A stretch of DNA of 32,447 bases from Candidatus Binatia bacterium (GTDB taxonomy: Bacteria > Desulfobacterota > Binatia > UBA9968 > JAJDTQ01). Numbering within the stretch: position 1 is the first letter of the stretch; each line of letters starts with the position of its first letter. The stretch is taken from contig JAJEAI010000066.1 in the NCBI GenBank assembly GCA_022824205.1, positions 1-32,447 of the forward strand. The letters run 5' to 3'. The position numbers and the translations under genes are program-made. The notes below the pieces were generated by a model. That model did not search any database and was not told the DNA's origin. It was given only the letters and a program-made list of their open reading frames with translations. Below, one piece after another: positions 1-8,263 of the stretch.

Positions 1-126
1 CCGCGGGAATGACTCGCTGGGGTGTAGCGGGGTTCCGTAACTACCAGAAATCATTGAACAAGATTTTATTTTCATATCAATGACGATTCGGGACGATGAC
101 GTATCAGTGGCGCCACCCCGTGTCCC
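1..126. other. Intergenic start of window, no gene
   Basis: No coding region is supported here. Bases 1-13 (CCGCGGGAATGAC) resemble one arm of the GCGGGAATGAC palindromic repeat that also occurs around 23545-23563, so the window may open inside a copy of that repeat. Bases about 45-95 are distinctly AT-rich compared with the rest of the window and lie downstream of the minus-strand RlpA-like gene. No convincing stem with a T-tract was found. Confidence 0.4.
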
Positions 127-888
127 TTACCGGGTCGCCGGAGGCCATTTCTCCACCACCACCGCAGGCAGACCGTCCCGATACAGTTGCGCGCCGTAGT
201 CCTTGGCGGCGGCGTAGTCGGTGAAGGTGCCGAGGCGGACGCGGTAGTAGTGCTCGTGGGCTTCGATGACGACGGGCCTGTCGTAACGGGTTTCCAGCCG
301 CGCCTTCAGATCGTCAGCCTTTTCCCGCTCGGTGAATGCGCCCACCTGCACCGTGTAGTCGAGCCGGTCCGGGATGGCCGTCAGGTCATGCCCACCGGTG
401 TCCACGACGTCTACCCGAACCGGCGCCGTCCCCGGCCGGATCATGTCCACCGCCCGGGCGGCGGCGTAGGAGAGGTCGATGACCCGGTTCTTGACGAAGG
501 GGCCGCGGTCGTTGATCAGCACGGTCACGGACTTGCCGTTGGTGAGATTGGTGACCTCCACGCTGGAACCCAGCGGCAGGGTCTGGTGCGCGGCGGTCAT
601 GCCGTGCTGGTCGTAGACGGTGCCGCTGGTGGTCTTCTTCCCGTGGAAGCCGGGGCCGTACCACGAGGCGATGCCTTCCTGTGAGAGCGGCACGGCCGGG
701 GGCGTGGGGACGCGCGGCGTGGCCTCGGGCGGCGCACTGTCCGAAGGCGTCCGTGATACCGCGGGTTCGGATGGGGCTTGCTTGGCCGGGTCCGGGGTCG
801 AAGGTGCGCACGCGGACAGCGCGATGAGGGATGCGACGGCCCAGGGCCAGACGCCGGCGCGCGGCCACCTGAGGGGGAGGGCAACCAT
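127..888 (-). CDS. rlpA: RlpA-like septal ring lytic transglycosylase lipoprotein with SPOR domain
   Basis: Predicted outer-membrane lipoprotein of about 253 aa. The N-terminus is a short basic and hydrophobic signal ending in the lipobox LSAC, followed by a Pro/Ser/Thr-rich linker. A double-psi beta-barrel RlpA domain follows, with GIASWYGPGFHGKKTTSG at its start and the conserved INDRGPF motif. The C-terminus is a SPOR domain (YTVQVGAF ... YYRVRLGTF), which in this family binds denuded septal peptidoglycan. RlpA proteins of some bacteria cleave naked glycan strands during daughter-cell separation; activity here is inferred. The start at 888 was chosen because AGGAAG lies just upstream and it places the signal peptide at the N-terminus; an ATG at 921 would add 11 residues without a clear ribosome site. 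It is divergent from yebC. Confidence 0.9.
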   Translation of the reverse strand: MVALPLRWPRAGVWPWAVASLIALSACAPSTPDPAKQAPSEPAVSRTPSDSAPPEATPRVPTPPAVPLSQEGIASWYGPGFHGKKTTSGTVYDQHGMTAAHQTLPLGSSVEVTNLTNGKSVTVLINDRGPFVKNRVIDLSYAAARAVDMIRPGTAPVRVDVVDTGGHDLTAIPDRLDYTVQVGAFTEREKADDLKARLETRYDRPVVIEAHEHYYRVRLGTFTDYAAAKDYGAQLYRDGLPAVVVEKWPPATR

Positions 889-1195
889 CGCTTCCTGATT
901 ATACCGAAATGCCCGCGGCATGGAAGCGCAGGCAAGGCGCCAGGAAGGGACGGGGTTGTTTCGCGCTACACTGGAAGGAATAGTCGGTTCACGCGCTTCT
1001 CCTCGGGTCGAAAGGCCGGCCGCCCCCGGTCAAATCGAGGCATCCCCTTGTCCCGGCAACGTTTACGGGCCGGCGCGAATTGTGGTACCTTTTTCTTCCA
1101 CGAGCCGTTCCCGGTGTCACGGCGACGGCTCGCCAAGCGTCGCGGCGCCGGAGGGTCAGGCGCCGGGCGATCTTGTTCGAGGAGAGAGGGACACC

Positions 1196-1942
1196 ATGTC
1201 CGGACATTCGAAGTGGAGCACCATCAAGCACAAGAAGGCGGCCAAGGACGCCAGGCGGGGCAAGCTGTTCACCAAGTTCATCAAGGAAATCACGGCGGCG
1301 GCGCGCATGGGCGGCGGGGATATCGCGGCCAATCCGCGCCTGCGCACGGCGGTGCAGACCGCCCGTGACAACAGCATGCCCAACGACAACATCGAGCGCG
1401 CCATCAAGAAGGGCACGGGCGAGCTCGAAGGGGTGGCCTACGAGGAGGTCAGCTACGAGGGCTACGGCCCGGGCGGCGCCGCTTTCCTGGTGCAGGTGCT
1501 GACGGACAACCGCAAGCGCACGGTGTCCGACATCCGGCACCTTTTCAACAAGCACGGCGGCAGCCTCGGCGAGACCGGCTGCGTGGCATGGATGTTCGAC
1601 AGCAAGGGGCTCATCGTCGTCTCGAAGGACGCGGTGGACGAGGACGAGTTGATCGGCCTGACTCTCGATGCCGGCGCCGAGGACGTCACCGAGAGCGACG
1701 ACGTGTTCGAGATCATCACCGCGCCCGAAGACTTCAACGCGGTCCGGGAAAGCCTCGACAACTCCAAGGTCGCCGTGGTTTCGGCCGAGGTCACCATGAT
1801 TCCCAAGAACACCACGGCCCTCGGCGGGAAGGAGGCCGAGCGCACCCTCAGCCTCACCGAGGATCTCGAGGACCACGACGACGTCCAGAGCGTCGCGGCG
1901 AACTTCGACATACCGGACGAGATGCTCGACCGGGCCGGTTGA
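1196..1942 (+). CDS. yebC: YebC/PmpR family DNA-binding / translation-associated protein
   Basis: 248-aa protein of the YebC/TACO1 (DUF28) family, recognised by its start [19 protein letters not shown] and the following K/R-rich and glycine segments ([17 protein letters not shown]). Members have been described both as transcriptional regulators (PmpR) and as factors that help ribosomes pass difficult sequences such as proline runs; which applies here cannot be told from sequence. The ATG at 1196 was chosen because it restores the invariant MSGHSKW start and is preceded by GGAGAGAGGG; the reading frame is open further upstream but that extension is not family-like. It leads the conserved yebC-ruvCAB group. 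Confidence 0.95.
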   Translation: MSGHSKWSTIKHKKAAKDARRGKLFTKFIKEITAAARMGGGDIAANPRLRTAVQTARDNSMPNDNIERAIKKGTGELEGVAYEEVSYEGYGPGGAAFLVQVLTDNRKRTVSDIRHLFNKHGGSLGETGCVAWMFDSKGLIVVSKDAVDEDELIGLTLDAGAEDVTESDDVFEIITAPEDFNAVRESLDNSKVAVVSAEVTMIPKNTTALGGKEAERTLSLTEDLEDHDDVQSVAANFDIPDEMLDRAG

Positions 1943-1967
1943 TGCCGGCGGGATCGGAGAAGGTCCT

Positions 1968-2531
1968 ATCGAAACGATCCTGGGCATAGACCCCGGAACC
2001 ATCAAGACCGGCTGGGGCGTCATCCGCGTCGACGGGAGCCGGCTCCGGCACGTCGCCCACGGGACGGTGCGAGCCGCCGCGACGCTGTCGCAGGACCGGC
2101 GGCTTCAGCGGATCTTTACGGAGTTGGCCCGCGTCGTCCGGGAACACGAGCCCACCCACGTGAGCCTGGAGAAGGTTTTCCTCGCGCGCAACGTCCAGAG
2201 CGCGCTGAAGCTGGGCCAGGTGCGAGGAGTGGCGCTGCTGGCCGCCGCGGAAGTCGACGTGCCGGTGGCCGAGTACAACTCGGTCCAGGTCAAGAAGGCG
2301 GTGACGGGCTACGGGCACGCGAGCAAGGCCCAGATACAGCAGATGGTCACCGCGCTCCTGGAACTCTCCGCGGAACCGCAGGAGGACGCCGCCGACGCGC
2401 TGGCGGCGGCCATATGCCACGGCCATCTGCGCACGTTCGGTGCAAGCGTCGCCGCCGCGACGGGCCGTGGCGGGAAAAGCTCCCGCGGGCTGCGCTGGCC
2501 GGTCGAGGCCCTCCCCGGCGGCAAGCGGTGA
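1968..2531 (+). CDS. ruvC: Crossover junction endodeoxyribonuclease RuvC, apparent AUC start codon
   Basis: RuvC resolves Holliday junctions by paired nicks after RuvAB branch migration. About 187 aa from the proposed start. The four metal-binding acidic residues are visible: Asp in LGIDPG near residue 8, Glu in VSLEKVF, and the two Asp of EDAADALAAA. No ATG, GTG or TTG lies in frame upstream of a GTG at 2067, and starting there would remove the first catalytic Asp. The only start giving the family's N-terminus (four residues before LGIDPG) is ATC at 1968, four bases after the ribosome-site-like GGAGAAGG at 1956-1963. CTG at 1980 is a poorer alternative because it would cut into the first strand. 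The gene lies 25 bases after yebC. A base error at 1970 in the source sequence would also explain the case. Confidence 0.88.
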   Translation: METILGIDPGTIKTGWGVIRVDGSRLRHVAHGTVRAAATLSQDRRLQRIFTELARVVREHEPTHVSLEKVFLARNVQSALKLGQVRGVALLAAAEVDVPVAEYNSVQVKKAVTGYGHASKAQIQQMVTALLELSAEPQEDAADALAAAICHGHLRTFGASVAAATGRGGKSSRGLRWPVEALPGGKR

Positions 2532-2550
2532 GGAACACCCCACGCATCGT

Positions 2551-2580
2551 CCCGAGCGTAGCGAAGCGAAGTCGAAGGAC
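2551..2580. repeat. GAGCGTAGCGAAG...GTCGAAGGAC short interspersed repeat
   Basis: The ruvC-ruvA gap carries GAGCGTAGCGAAGCGAAGT followed by CGAAGGAC. From general knowledge this motif is a widely dispersed short intergenic repeat of many high-GC bacterial genomes. It encodes nothing and separates two genes that usually abut. Confidence 0.5.
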
Positions 2581-2649
2581 GCGATCCGGACCGCGGATTC
2601 GCCGCGGGCGGACCGGACGACGATGCGCCGAGACTTCTGGAGTTTCATC

Positions 2650-3237
2650 GTGATCGCAAGGGTTCGCGGCACATTGGACCACAAGGCGCCGGGCGAGGTC
2701 ATCGTCGACGTCGGTGGTGTCGGCTATCAGCTATTTACGGCGCTGAGCGTGTTCTACCGGCTGCCGGAGGTGGGAGAGCCGGTGAGCCTGCTCGTCTACA
2801 CCCACGTCCGGGAAGACGCGATCCAGTTGTTCGGCTTCTTCGATCCGTTGGAGAAGCAGGCGTTCACGCTGCTCACCGGGGTGTCGGGCATCGGCCCGCG
2901 CTTGGCGCTCAACATCCTGTCCGGCCTTGCTGCGGGCGAGTTGCTCACCGCGCTGCGGGACGGCGACGTCGCCCGCTTGGTCTCGATCCCCGGGATCGGC
3001 AAACGCATGGCGGATCGCATGATCGTGGAACTGCGTGATAAGATAGCAGGGTTGCCGGAAAGCGCTCCCGAGTCGGCGGCGGTGGACCCGGGAGTCCGTG
3101 GCGACGCGGTATCGGCGCTCGTGAACCTGGGTTACCGCCGCGCGGATGCGGACAGGGTCGTGCGGCGGTTGCTGGACAAGGGTGCCGCAGATCTGGAGAC
3201 CGTGCTCAAGGAAGCCTTGCGCCAGCTCAGCCTCTAG
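2650..3237 (+). CDS. ruvA: Holliday junction branch migration complex subunit RuvA
   Basis: 195-aa RuvA, the tetrameric junction-binding subunit that targets the RuvB motor. The N-terminal OB fold starts IARVRGTL and contains VDVGGVGYQL; two helix-hairpin-helix segments follow (LLTGVSGIGPRLALNIL and LVSIPGIGKRMADRMIVEL), then a flexible linker and the C-terminal domain III (DAVSALVNLGYRRADAD) that contacts RuvB. The GTG at 2650 was chosen because it gives the standard short N-terminus and follows GGAG by seven bases; the frame extends upstream through the repeat without family similarity. The TAG stop at 3235-3237 coincides with the left TA of a MITE-like element. Confidence 0.95.
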   Translation: MIARVRGTLDHKAPGEVIVDVGGVGYQLFTALSVFYRLPEVGEPVSLLVYTHVREDAIQLFGFFDPLEKQAFTLLTGVSGIGPRLALNILSGLAAGELLTALRDGDVARLVSIPGIGKRMADRMIVELRDKIAGLPESAPESAAVDPGVRGDAVSALVNLGYRRADADRVVRRLLDKGAADLETVLKEALRQLSL

Positions 3238-3396
3238 TGTTGTGTCTCACAAACAGGTTTACAAAGATGCGCAGGATTTTTGTTGTCGGCAAGGCGTGAT
3301 GACGAGCAGTGGCGTGCACCACGCGAGGAAGAGCAACGCAGCCGACGACGAAAAAGACCAGCAGATTTGTAAACTTGTTTGTGAGACACAACACTA
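3235..3396. mobile_element. MITE-like element A with 30-bp terminal inverted repeats, at the ruvA stop codon
   Basis: The ends are inverted copies: 3236-3265 (starts AGTGTTGTGTCTCACAAACA) and 3366-3395 pair over 30 bases with one mismatch. TA dinucleotides lie at both borders (3235-3236 and 3395-3396), as expected for a TA-target duplication of IS630/Tc1-type transposition. The roughly 100-base interior has no plausible gene but shares segments with element B at 25578-25787 (GTTGTCGGCAAGGCG, CACCACGCGAGGAAGA, CGCAGCCGACG, CGAAAAAGACC). Removing the element would leave CTCTAGTAT, which keeps the ruvA TAG stop, so insertion did not change RuvA. It separates ruvA from ruvB and could fold as a long hairpin in the transcript. 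Confidence 0.7.
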
Positions 3397-3427
3397 GTAT
3401 CAGCCGGGCGCGCGCCGAACCGCGTTC

Positions 3428-4465
3428 ATGGAAAACAGGACCATCTCGCCCACGGGCACGGAAGACGACGTCGTCTACGACTCCAGCCTGCGGCCCCGGC
3501 GCTTCAGCGAATACGTCGGTCAGGACAAGGTCAAGGCCAACCTCGCCGTCGCCATCACGGCCGCCAAGCGGCGCGGCGACGTCCTCGACCACCTGCTCTT
3601 CCACGGCCCGCCCGGGCTCGGCAAGACCTCCCTGGCACACCTCATCTCGCACGAGATGGGGGTGGACATCCGCCCCACGTCGGGTCCCGTGATCGAGCGC
3701 CCCGGCGACTTGGCCGCCCTGCTCACCAACCTCGACGCCGGCGACATTCTTTTCATCGACGAGATCCATCGGCTGAACCACGTGGTGGAGGAGGTGCTCT
3801 ACCCGGCCATGGAAGACTTCCAGGTGGACGTGATGATCGGGCAGGGGCCGGGCGCCAAGTCCATCAAGCTCGATCTCAAGCGCTTCACCCTCGTCGGCGC
3901 CACCACCCGTTCGGGGCTCTTGACGCCGGCCTTGCGCAACCGGTTCGGCGCGGTGTTCCGCCTCGACTTCTACGAGGCGGAAGTGCTGGCCAGGCTGCTC
4001 GCCCGCTCGGCGGCGCTGTTGGGCGTGGGCGGGGACGACGAAGGCTTCATGGAGATCGCGCGCCGCTCCCGCGGCACGCCGCGCATCGCCAACCGGCTCC
4101 TGCGCCGGGTGCGGGACTACGCGGAGGTCCACGGCGACGGCAGGGTCACCCGTCCGGTGGCGTGCCGGGCGCTGGAGATGCTGGAGGTGGATGAGCAGGG
4201 GTGCGACAAGATGGACACGCTGATCCTCGCCACCATCATCGACAAGTTCGACGGCGGCCCGGTGGGTCTGGACACCCTCGCCGCCGCCATCGGCGAGGAG
4301 CGCGGCACCGTCGAGGACGCCTACGAGCCCTACCTCATCCAGGCGGGCTTCCTCGAGCGGCGTCCCCAGGGCCGGGTGGCCACGCCGGTGGCGTACCGGC
4401 ACCTGGGACGGTCGCAGTCGGCGTCCCGCGTGGACCGGGAGAAGCGGCAGAAACGGCTGTTGTGA
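3428..4465 (+). CDS. ruvB: Holliday junction branch migration ATPase RuvB
   Basis: 345-aa AAA+ motor that drives branch migration with RuvA. It starts with the family's [12 protein letters not shown] segment (residues 21-31). Walker A is GPPGLGKT (60-67), Walker B is ILFIDEIH (Asp111-Glu112), and the sensor-1 segment GATTRSGLL follows. The C-terminal winged helix contains [16 protein letters not shown] and ends in the arginine-rich part typical of RuvB. Length is normal. No strong ribosome site precedes the ATG at 3428. It would normally be coupled to ruvA, but here the MITE-like element A lies between them, so independent expression or read-through of the hairpin is needed. Confidence 0.96.
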   Translation: MENRTISPTGTEDDVVYDSSLRPRRFSEYVGQDKVKANLAVAITAAKRRGDVLDHLLFHGPPGLGKTSLAHLISHEMGVDIRPTSGPVIERPGDLAALLTNLDAGDILFIDEIHRLNHVVEEVLYPAMEDFQVDVMIGQGPGAKSIKLDLKRFTLVGATTRSGLLTPALRNRFGAVFRLDFYEAEVLARLLARSAALLGVGGDDEGFMEIARRSRGTPRIANRLLRRVRDYAEVHGDGRVTRPVACRALEMLEVDEQGCDKMDTLILATIIDKFDGGPVGLDTLAAAIGEERGTVEDAYEPYLIQAGFLERRPQGRVATPVAYRHLGRSQSASRVDREKRQKRLL

Positions 4466-4579
4466 GCGTCGTGGAGGCACTCTCGCAGGCCATGTGAGTC
4501 CTCGTTTCCCTTTGTGCTTTACGGTTGGAAGCGTTAGTGTGATCCGGGACGTTCGTATTCCGTGCCGGAGGAAGCCGGT

Positions 4580-6823
4580 ATGGCCACTCCAATGAGCACT
4601 GCAAGAACCGACGAAGAACGAGCGCTCGCGCTGCAAGCCGCGGAACGCAGGCGGCGTCGGCGCGAAGGGTGGCTGATCCTCATCGCCGCCATGATGATCC
4701 TCCTGTTCGCGTTCTTCGAGGAGATCCTGCCGGACGTTTCCGCGGACTACACCCTCGTCAGCAACATCGCGTTCTTCCTGCTGGTCAACATCAACATCAT
4801 CCTGCTGGCGCTGCTGGTGTTCCTGGTGGTGCGGAACCTCCTGAAGCTGGTGCTGGACCGGCGCCGGCGCATCCTGGGCTCCCGCCTCCAGGCCCGCCTG
4901 GTGTTCGCGTTCATCGGTCTCTCGCTGGTGCCCACCGTGTTGCTGTTCCTGATCGCCGGAAGCCTGGTGACGCGGTCCGTGGACAAGTGGTTCGACGCTC
5001 AAGTGGTCAACGCGCTCAGGGGCTCCCTCGACATCAGCTCCACCTACTACCAGAACTCGGCCGACAACGCGCTTTTCTTCGCCCGCGAATTGAGCCATCG
5101 CATCGGTGACGCGGATCTCTTCGATGCGAAGAAGCTCGACGGGTTGAAGCGTCTGGTGGAGGAGAAGCAGCGGGAATACAATCTCGGCACGGTGGAGGTC
5201 TACAAGCCGGACGGGACCGCGTTGGTGAAGGCGTTCAACGACCAGGTGCCCACGGGAGTCACGGTCCGGCCCCGTGCGGATTTCCTCGACAGCGCGTTGC
5301 GCGGCCTCGAGGTGACCCGGAGCGAGGCGCTGGGCGCCGGCGACGTGCTGCGCGGCGCGGTGCCGGTCTACGGCGAGGGCCGGCGCATCATCGGAGCGGT
5401 GGTGGTGGACTTCTTCGTGCCCGTGAGCGTGAGCAAGAAGGCACGGGCGATCTCCCGGTCGTACGAAGAGTACAAGCACATGGCCATCCTCAACGAGCCG
5501 GTGAAGAAGGCGTACATGCTGACGCTGCTGCTCATCACCCTGGTGATGATCTTCGCGGCCTCGTGGTTCGGCTTTGCGCTGGCCAAGGGCATCACGGTGC
5601 CGATCCAGCAGTTGGCCGAGGGCACGCATGAGGTCGCGCACGGCAACCTGGACTACCGTATCGAAAGCGGCGGCGACGACGAGATCGGCACGCTGGTGGC
5701 CTCGTTCAACCAGATGACCGAGGACCTCAAACACACCCACTCCGAGCTGGAGCAGCGCCGGCAGTACATGGAAACCCTGCTCGCCAACATCACCGCGGGA
5801 GTCATCTCGGTGGACCGGTCCGGAAAGGTGACCATCGTCAACAAGGCGGCGGAGCAGATCCTGGATCTCCGCGCCGCGGACGTGTTGTACCGGCGCTACG
5901 AGGAGGCGCTGGGGGCGCCCGAGTTGCAGCCCTTGCTCGAGGTCATCGAGCAGGTGAAGGACGGACTTGCGGTGGAGTGCGGTGTGCGCATCGGCGGCGG
6001 CGAGCGCGTGCGGATGCTCATGACCGTGGCCGCCGACCTGCGCGATGACGCCGGACGCACGCTCGGGGTGATGGTGTTCATGGAGGACCTCACGGAGATC
6101 CAGAGCGTGCAACGGGTGGAGGCCTGGCGTGAGGTGGCGCGCCGTATCGCGCACGAGATCAAGAACCCGCTGACGCCGATTCAGCTCTCGGCGCAGCGCC
6201 TGCGCAAACGCTACGAGAACGTCCTGGACGGCGACGGGGGGGTGCTGGACAAGTGCACCTCCACCATCATCCGCCAGGTGGAAGAGCTCAAGACACTGGT
6301 GAACGAGTTCTCGAACTTCGCGCGGCTGCCTACGGCCAAGCTCGGTCCCGGCGATTTGAACGAGGTGGTGCGGGAGGCGCTGTTCCTTTTCAAGGAGGGC
6401 CACCGGGAGGTCGAGTTCGATTTCTCGGAGCAGGAGCCGCTTCCGCCGGTGGAGCTGGACCGCGAGCAGATCAAGCGCGCGCTGTTCAACCTGCTGGACA
6501 ATGCGGTGGCCTCCCTGGGCGGCAACGGACGCATCGAGATCGCAACGCGCTTCGACGAAGCTTTCGGCATGGTGCGGCTGGAGGTGGCGGACGAGGGGGA
6601 GGGCATCGCCAGGGAAGACCGGGGACGGATCTTCGAGCCGTACTATTCGACCAAGGAGGACGGCACGGGACTGGGGCTCTCGATCGTGGGCACCATCGTG
6701 GCGGACCACCGTGGATACGTTCGCGTGCGCCAGAACCAGCCCCGCGGCACGCGCTTCATCATCGAGCTGCCGGTGGCCGCGCAGGCGGAACCGCTCGATG
6801 TCCGCGCGAGCGAGGCGTCCTGA
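4580..6823 (+). CDS. NtrY-like membrane sensor histidine kinase (HAMP-PAS-HisKA-HATPase)
   Basis: 747-aa sensor kinase of the NtrY type. After a basic cytoplasmic start there are transmembrane segments near residues 31-48, 62-86 and 107-129, an extracytoplasmic region, and a fourth segment near 310-333. A HAMP linker (about 333-385), a PAS region (about 394-500) and the dimerisation domain follow, with the phospho-acceptor His525 in IAHEIKNPLTPIQLSAQRL. The ATPase domain has the N box LFNLLDNAVASL, DEGEGI and GTGLGLSIV. The ATG at 4580 was chosen for its GGAGGAAG ribosome site; a GTG at 4562 would add six residues. The usual partner NtrX is not present; the next gene is a receiver domain fused to LpxC, 66 bases downstream, so that fusion is the likely phosphorylation target. 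Confidence 0.93.
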   Translation: MATPMSTARTDEERALALQAAERRRRRREGWLILIAAMMILLFAFFEEILPDVSADYTLVSNIAFFLLVNINIILLALLVFLVVRNLLKLVLDRRRRILGSRLQARLVFAFIGLSLVPTVLLFLIAGSLVTRSVDKWFDAQVVNALRGSLDISSTYYQNSADNALFFARELSHRIGDADLFDAKKLDGLKRLVEEKQREYNLGTVEVYKPDGTALVKAFNDQVPTGVTVRPRADFLDSALRGLEVTRSEALGAGDVLRGAVPVYGEGRRIIGAVVVDFFVPVSVSKKARAISRSYEEYKHMAILNEPVKKAYMLTLLLITLVMIFAASWFGFALAKGITVPIQQLAEGTHEVAHGNLDYRIESGGDDEIGTLVASFNQMTEDLKHTHSELEQRRQYMETLLANITAGVISVDRSGKVTIVNKAAEQILDLRAADVLYRRYEEALGAPELQPLLEVIEQVKDGLAVECGVRIGGGERVRMLMTVAADLRDDAGRTLGVMVFMEDLTEIQSVQRVEAWREVARRIAHEIKNPLTPIQLSAQRLRKRYENVLDGDGGVLDKCTSTIIRQVEELKTLVNEFSNFARLPTAKLGPGDLNEVVREALFLFKEGHREVEFDFSEQEPLPPVELDREQIKRALFNLLDNAVASLGGNGRIEIATRFDEAFGMVRLEVADEGEGIAREDRGRIFEPYYSTKEDGTGLGLSIVGTIVADHRGYVRVRQNQPRGTRFIIELPVAAQAEPLDVRASEAS

Positions 6824-6889
6824 CGCGGGACGCGGGCACGCGGGAACCGAGGATTCGGCCTCGCGCATTACGTGGAGGATTCACAGACG

Positions 6890-8227
6890 ATGCAGGCAGC
6901 GCAACGAACCGTGCTGGTGGTGGACGACGAGGACGTCATCCGCGAGACCGTGCGCGAGATACTCGCCGACGAGGGCTACCGCGTGATCGCGGCCACCGAG
7001 GGGGCCGAGGTTCTGCAGCTTGTGGCGCAGGAGGCACCGGACGTGATCCTGCTGGACATCTGGATGCCGGAGATGGATGGCATCGTACTGCTCAAGCAGA
7101 TCAAGAGCGTGCATCCGGATGCCCGCGTCATCATGATCTCGGGCCACGGGAGCATCCACACGGCGGTGACCGCGACCAAGCTCGGTGCCTTCGACTTCAT
7201 CGAGAAGCCGCTGTCCCTGGACGGGCTGCTGGCCACCATCAAGCGCGCCTGCGGCGACGCGCGGCGCGAGGGTCCGGCGGCCGAGGCGCGGTTGCGGCTA
7301 CACGGGGCGGCGGCACGGTCGTCCCGGACCGTTGTCGCGGGCGGCGGCGACGTGCGTCAGAAGACCCTCAAGAAGAGCGTCGTGGCGTGCGGGCTGGGGC
7401 TGCATTCGGGGGTCAGCACCGGCGTCATCCTGCACCCGCTGCCGGAGGACAGCGGCATTCACTTCGGCGGCATCTCCGGCGATGCCACGGTTCCGGCCCA
7501 TCTCGACTGCGTGCGCTCCACCGATTTCGCCACGTCGTTGCGGCGCGGCGGCGTGGTGGTGGGCACCGTGGAGCACCTTCTGGCGGCGCTTCACGCCTAC
7601 GGCATCACCAACCTGTTGATCAAGATGTACGGTGAAATTCCCATCATGGACGGTTCGGCCATCGAGTTCTGCCGCCTGATCGAGGAGGCCGGGGTGGAAG
7701 AGCAGGAGGGGGCGTGCCCGGAGATCGTCATCGATCGGACCCTGCGCGTGAGCGGCGACGGGCCGGAGGAGATCGTCATCGAACCGGCGGAGGTCTTCAC
7801 GGTGCATTATCACCTGCGCTATCCGAGCCCCGTGGGCAGCCAGGAATACATCTACGTCCACCGGGGAGCGGAGTCGTTTCGTGACCAGCTCGCCCCGGCC
7901 CGGACCTTCGGTTTCCTGCGCGACTTCGAGAAGCTCGAACGGATGGGCCTGATCAAGGGCGGCCGCCTCGGCAACTGCATCCTCGTCGACGAAGAGCGGG
8001 TGATCAACACCGTCCTGCGCTTCGACGACGAGTTCGTGCGCCACAAGATACTGGATATCGTCGGCGACTTCTCCCTCATCGGGCGCCCCATACGCGGCCG
8101 TGTGATCGCGCGGATGACGGGCCACACGGACAATATCGCGCTATTGCGGCGCGTCGCGGAGACCTATCACGTTCCCAGTCTCGAAACCGCTGCCCGCGTT
8201 CAGGCCGCGGCGGAGCCGGCTCCCTGA
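6890..8227 (+). CDS. lpxC: Response-regulator receiver domain fused to LpxC (UDP-3-O-acyl-GlcNAc deacetylase)
   Basis: 445-aa fusion. Residues 1-125 form a complete receiver domain: acidic pair Asp12-Asp13, phospho-acceptor Asp56 in VILLDIWMPEMDG, Ser84 in MISGHGS and Lys106 in IEKPL. A linker of about 30 residues leads to LpxC from residue 155 on, with GLGLHSG, Glu228-His229 in VEHLLAAL, MDGSA (253-257), FGFLRDFEKL, His385 and Asp389 in HKILDIVGD, and His412 in GHTDNIAL. The zinc ligands and catalytic residues are therefore all present. LpxC commits UDP-acyl-GlcNAc to lipid A. The fusion lacks the AAA+ and DNA-binding domains of NtrX. The ATG at 6890 follows GGAGG by 11 bases; GTG at 6872 is an alternative. 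An in-frame GTG at 7352 could in principle start a separate LpxC. Confidence 0.94.
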   Translation: MQAAQRTVLVVDDEDVIRETVREILADEGYRVIAATEGAEVLQLVAQEAPDVILLDIWMPEMDGIVLLKQIKSVHPDARVIMISGHGSIHTAVTATKLGAFDFIEKPLSLDGLLATIKRACGDARREGPAAEARLRLHGAAARSSRTVVAGGGDVRQKTLKKSVVACGLGLHSGVSTGVILHPLPEDSGIHFGGISGDATVPAHLDCVRSTDFATSLRRGGVVVGTVEHLLAALHAYGITNLLIKMYGEIPIMDGSAIEFCRLIEEAGVEEQEGACPEIVIDRTLRVSGDGPEEIVIEPAEVFTVHYHLRYPSPVGSQEYIYVHRGAESFRDQLAPARTFGFLRDFEKLERMGLIKGGRLGNCILVDEERVINTVLRFDDEFVRHKILDIVGDFSLIGRPIRGRVIARMTGHTDNIALLRRVAETYHVPSLETAARVQAAAEPAP

Positions 8228-8263
8228 CCATGACCCCGGACGGGTGGAAGAGGGGACACGGCA

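Noticed and set aside
1942..1989. Small coding frame starting ATG at 1942, as an alternative start of ruvC
   Set aside because: It is in a different frame from RuvC and stops at 1989; it would require a frameshift to reach the RuvC sequence.
4466..4579. Promoter of the kinase gene in the ruvB-kinase gap
   Set aside because: The gap is relatively AT-rich, but no pair of boxes with good spacing and match could be defended.
3227..6868. Open frame of 1213 codons on the minus strand opposite ruvB and the kinase gene
   Set aside because: It is antisense to clearly real genes, is extremely His/Gln/Arg-rich, has no family resemblance and is the expected artefact of high GC at third positions.
7352..8227. 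Separate lpxC gene starting at the internal GTG
   Set aside because: No convincing ribosome site precedes it and the upstream receiver domain is intact and in frame, so a fusion is the simpler reading; kept as an alternative.
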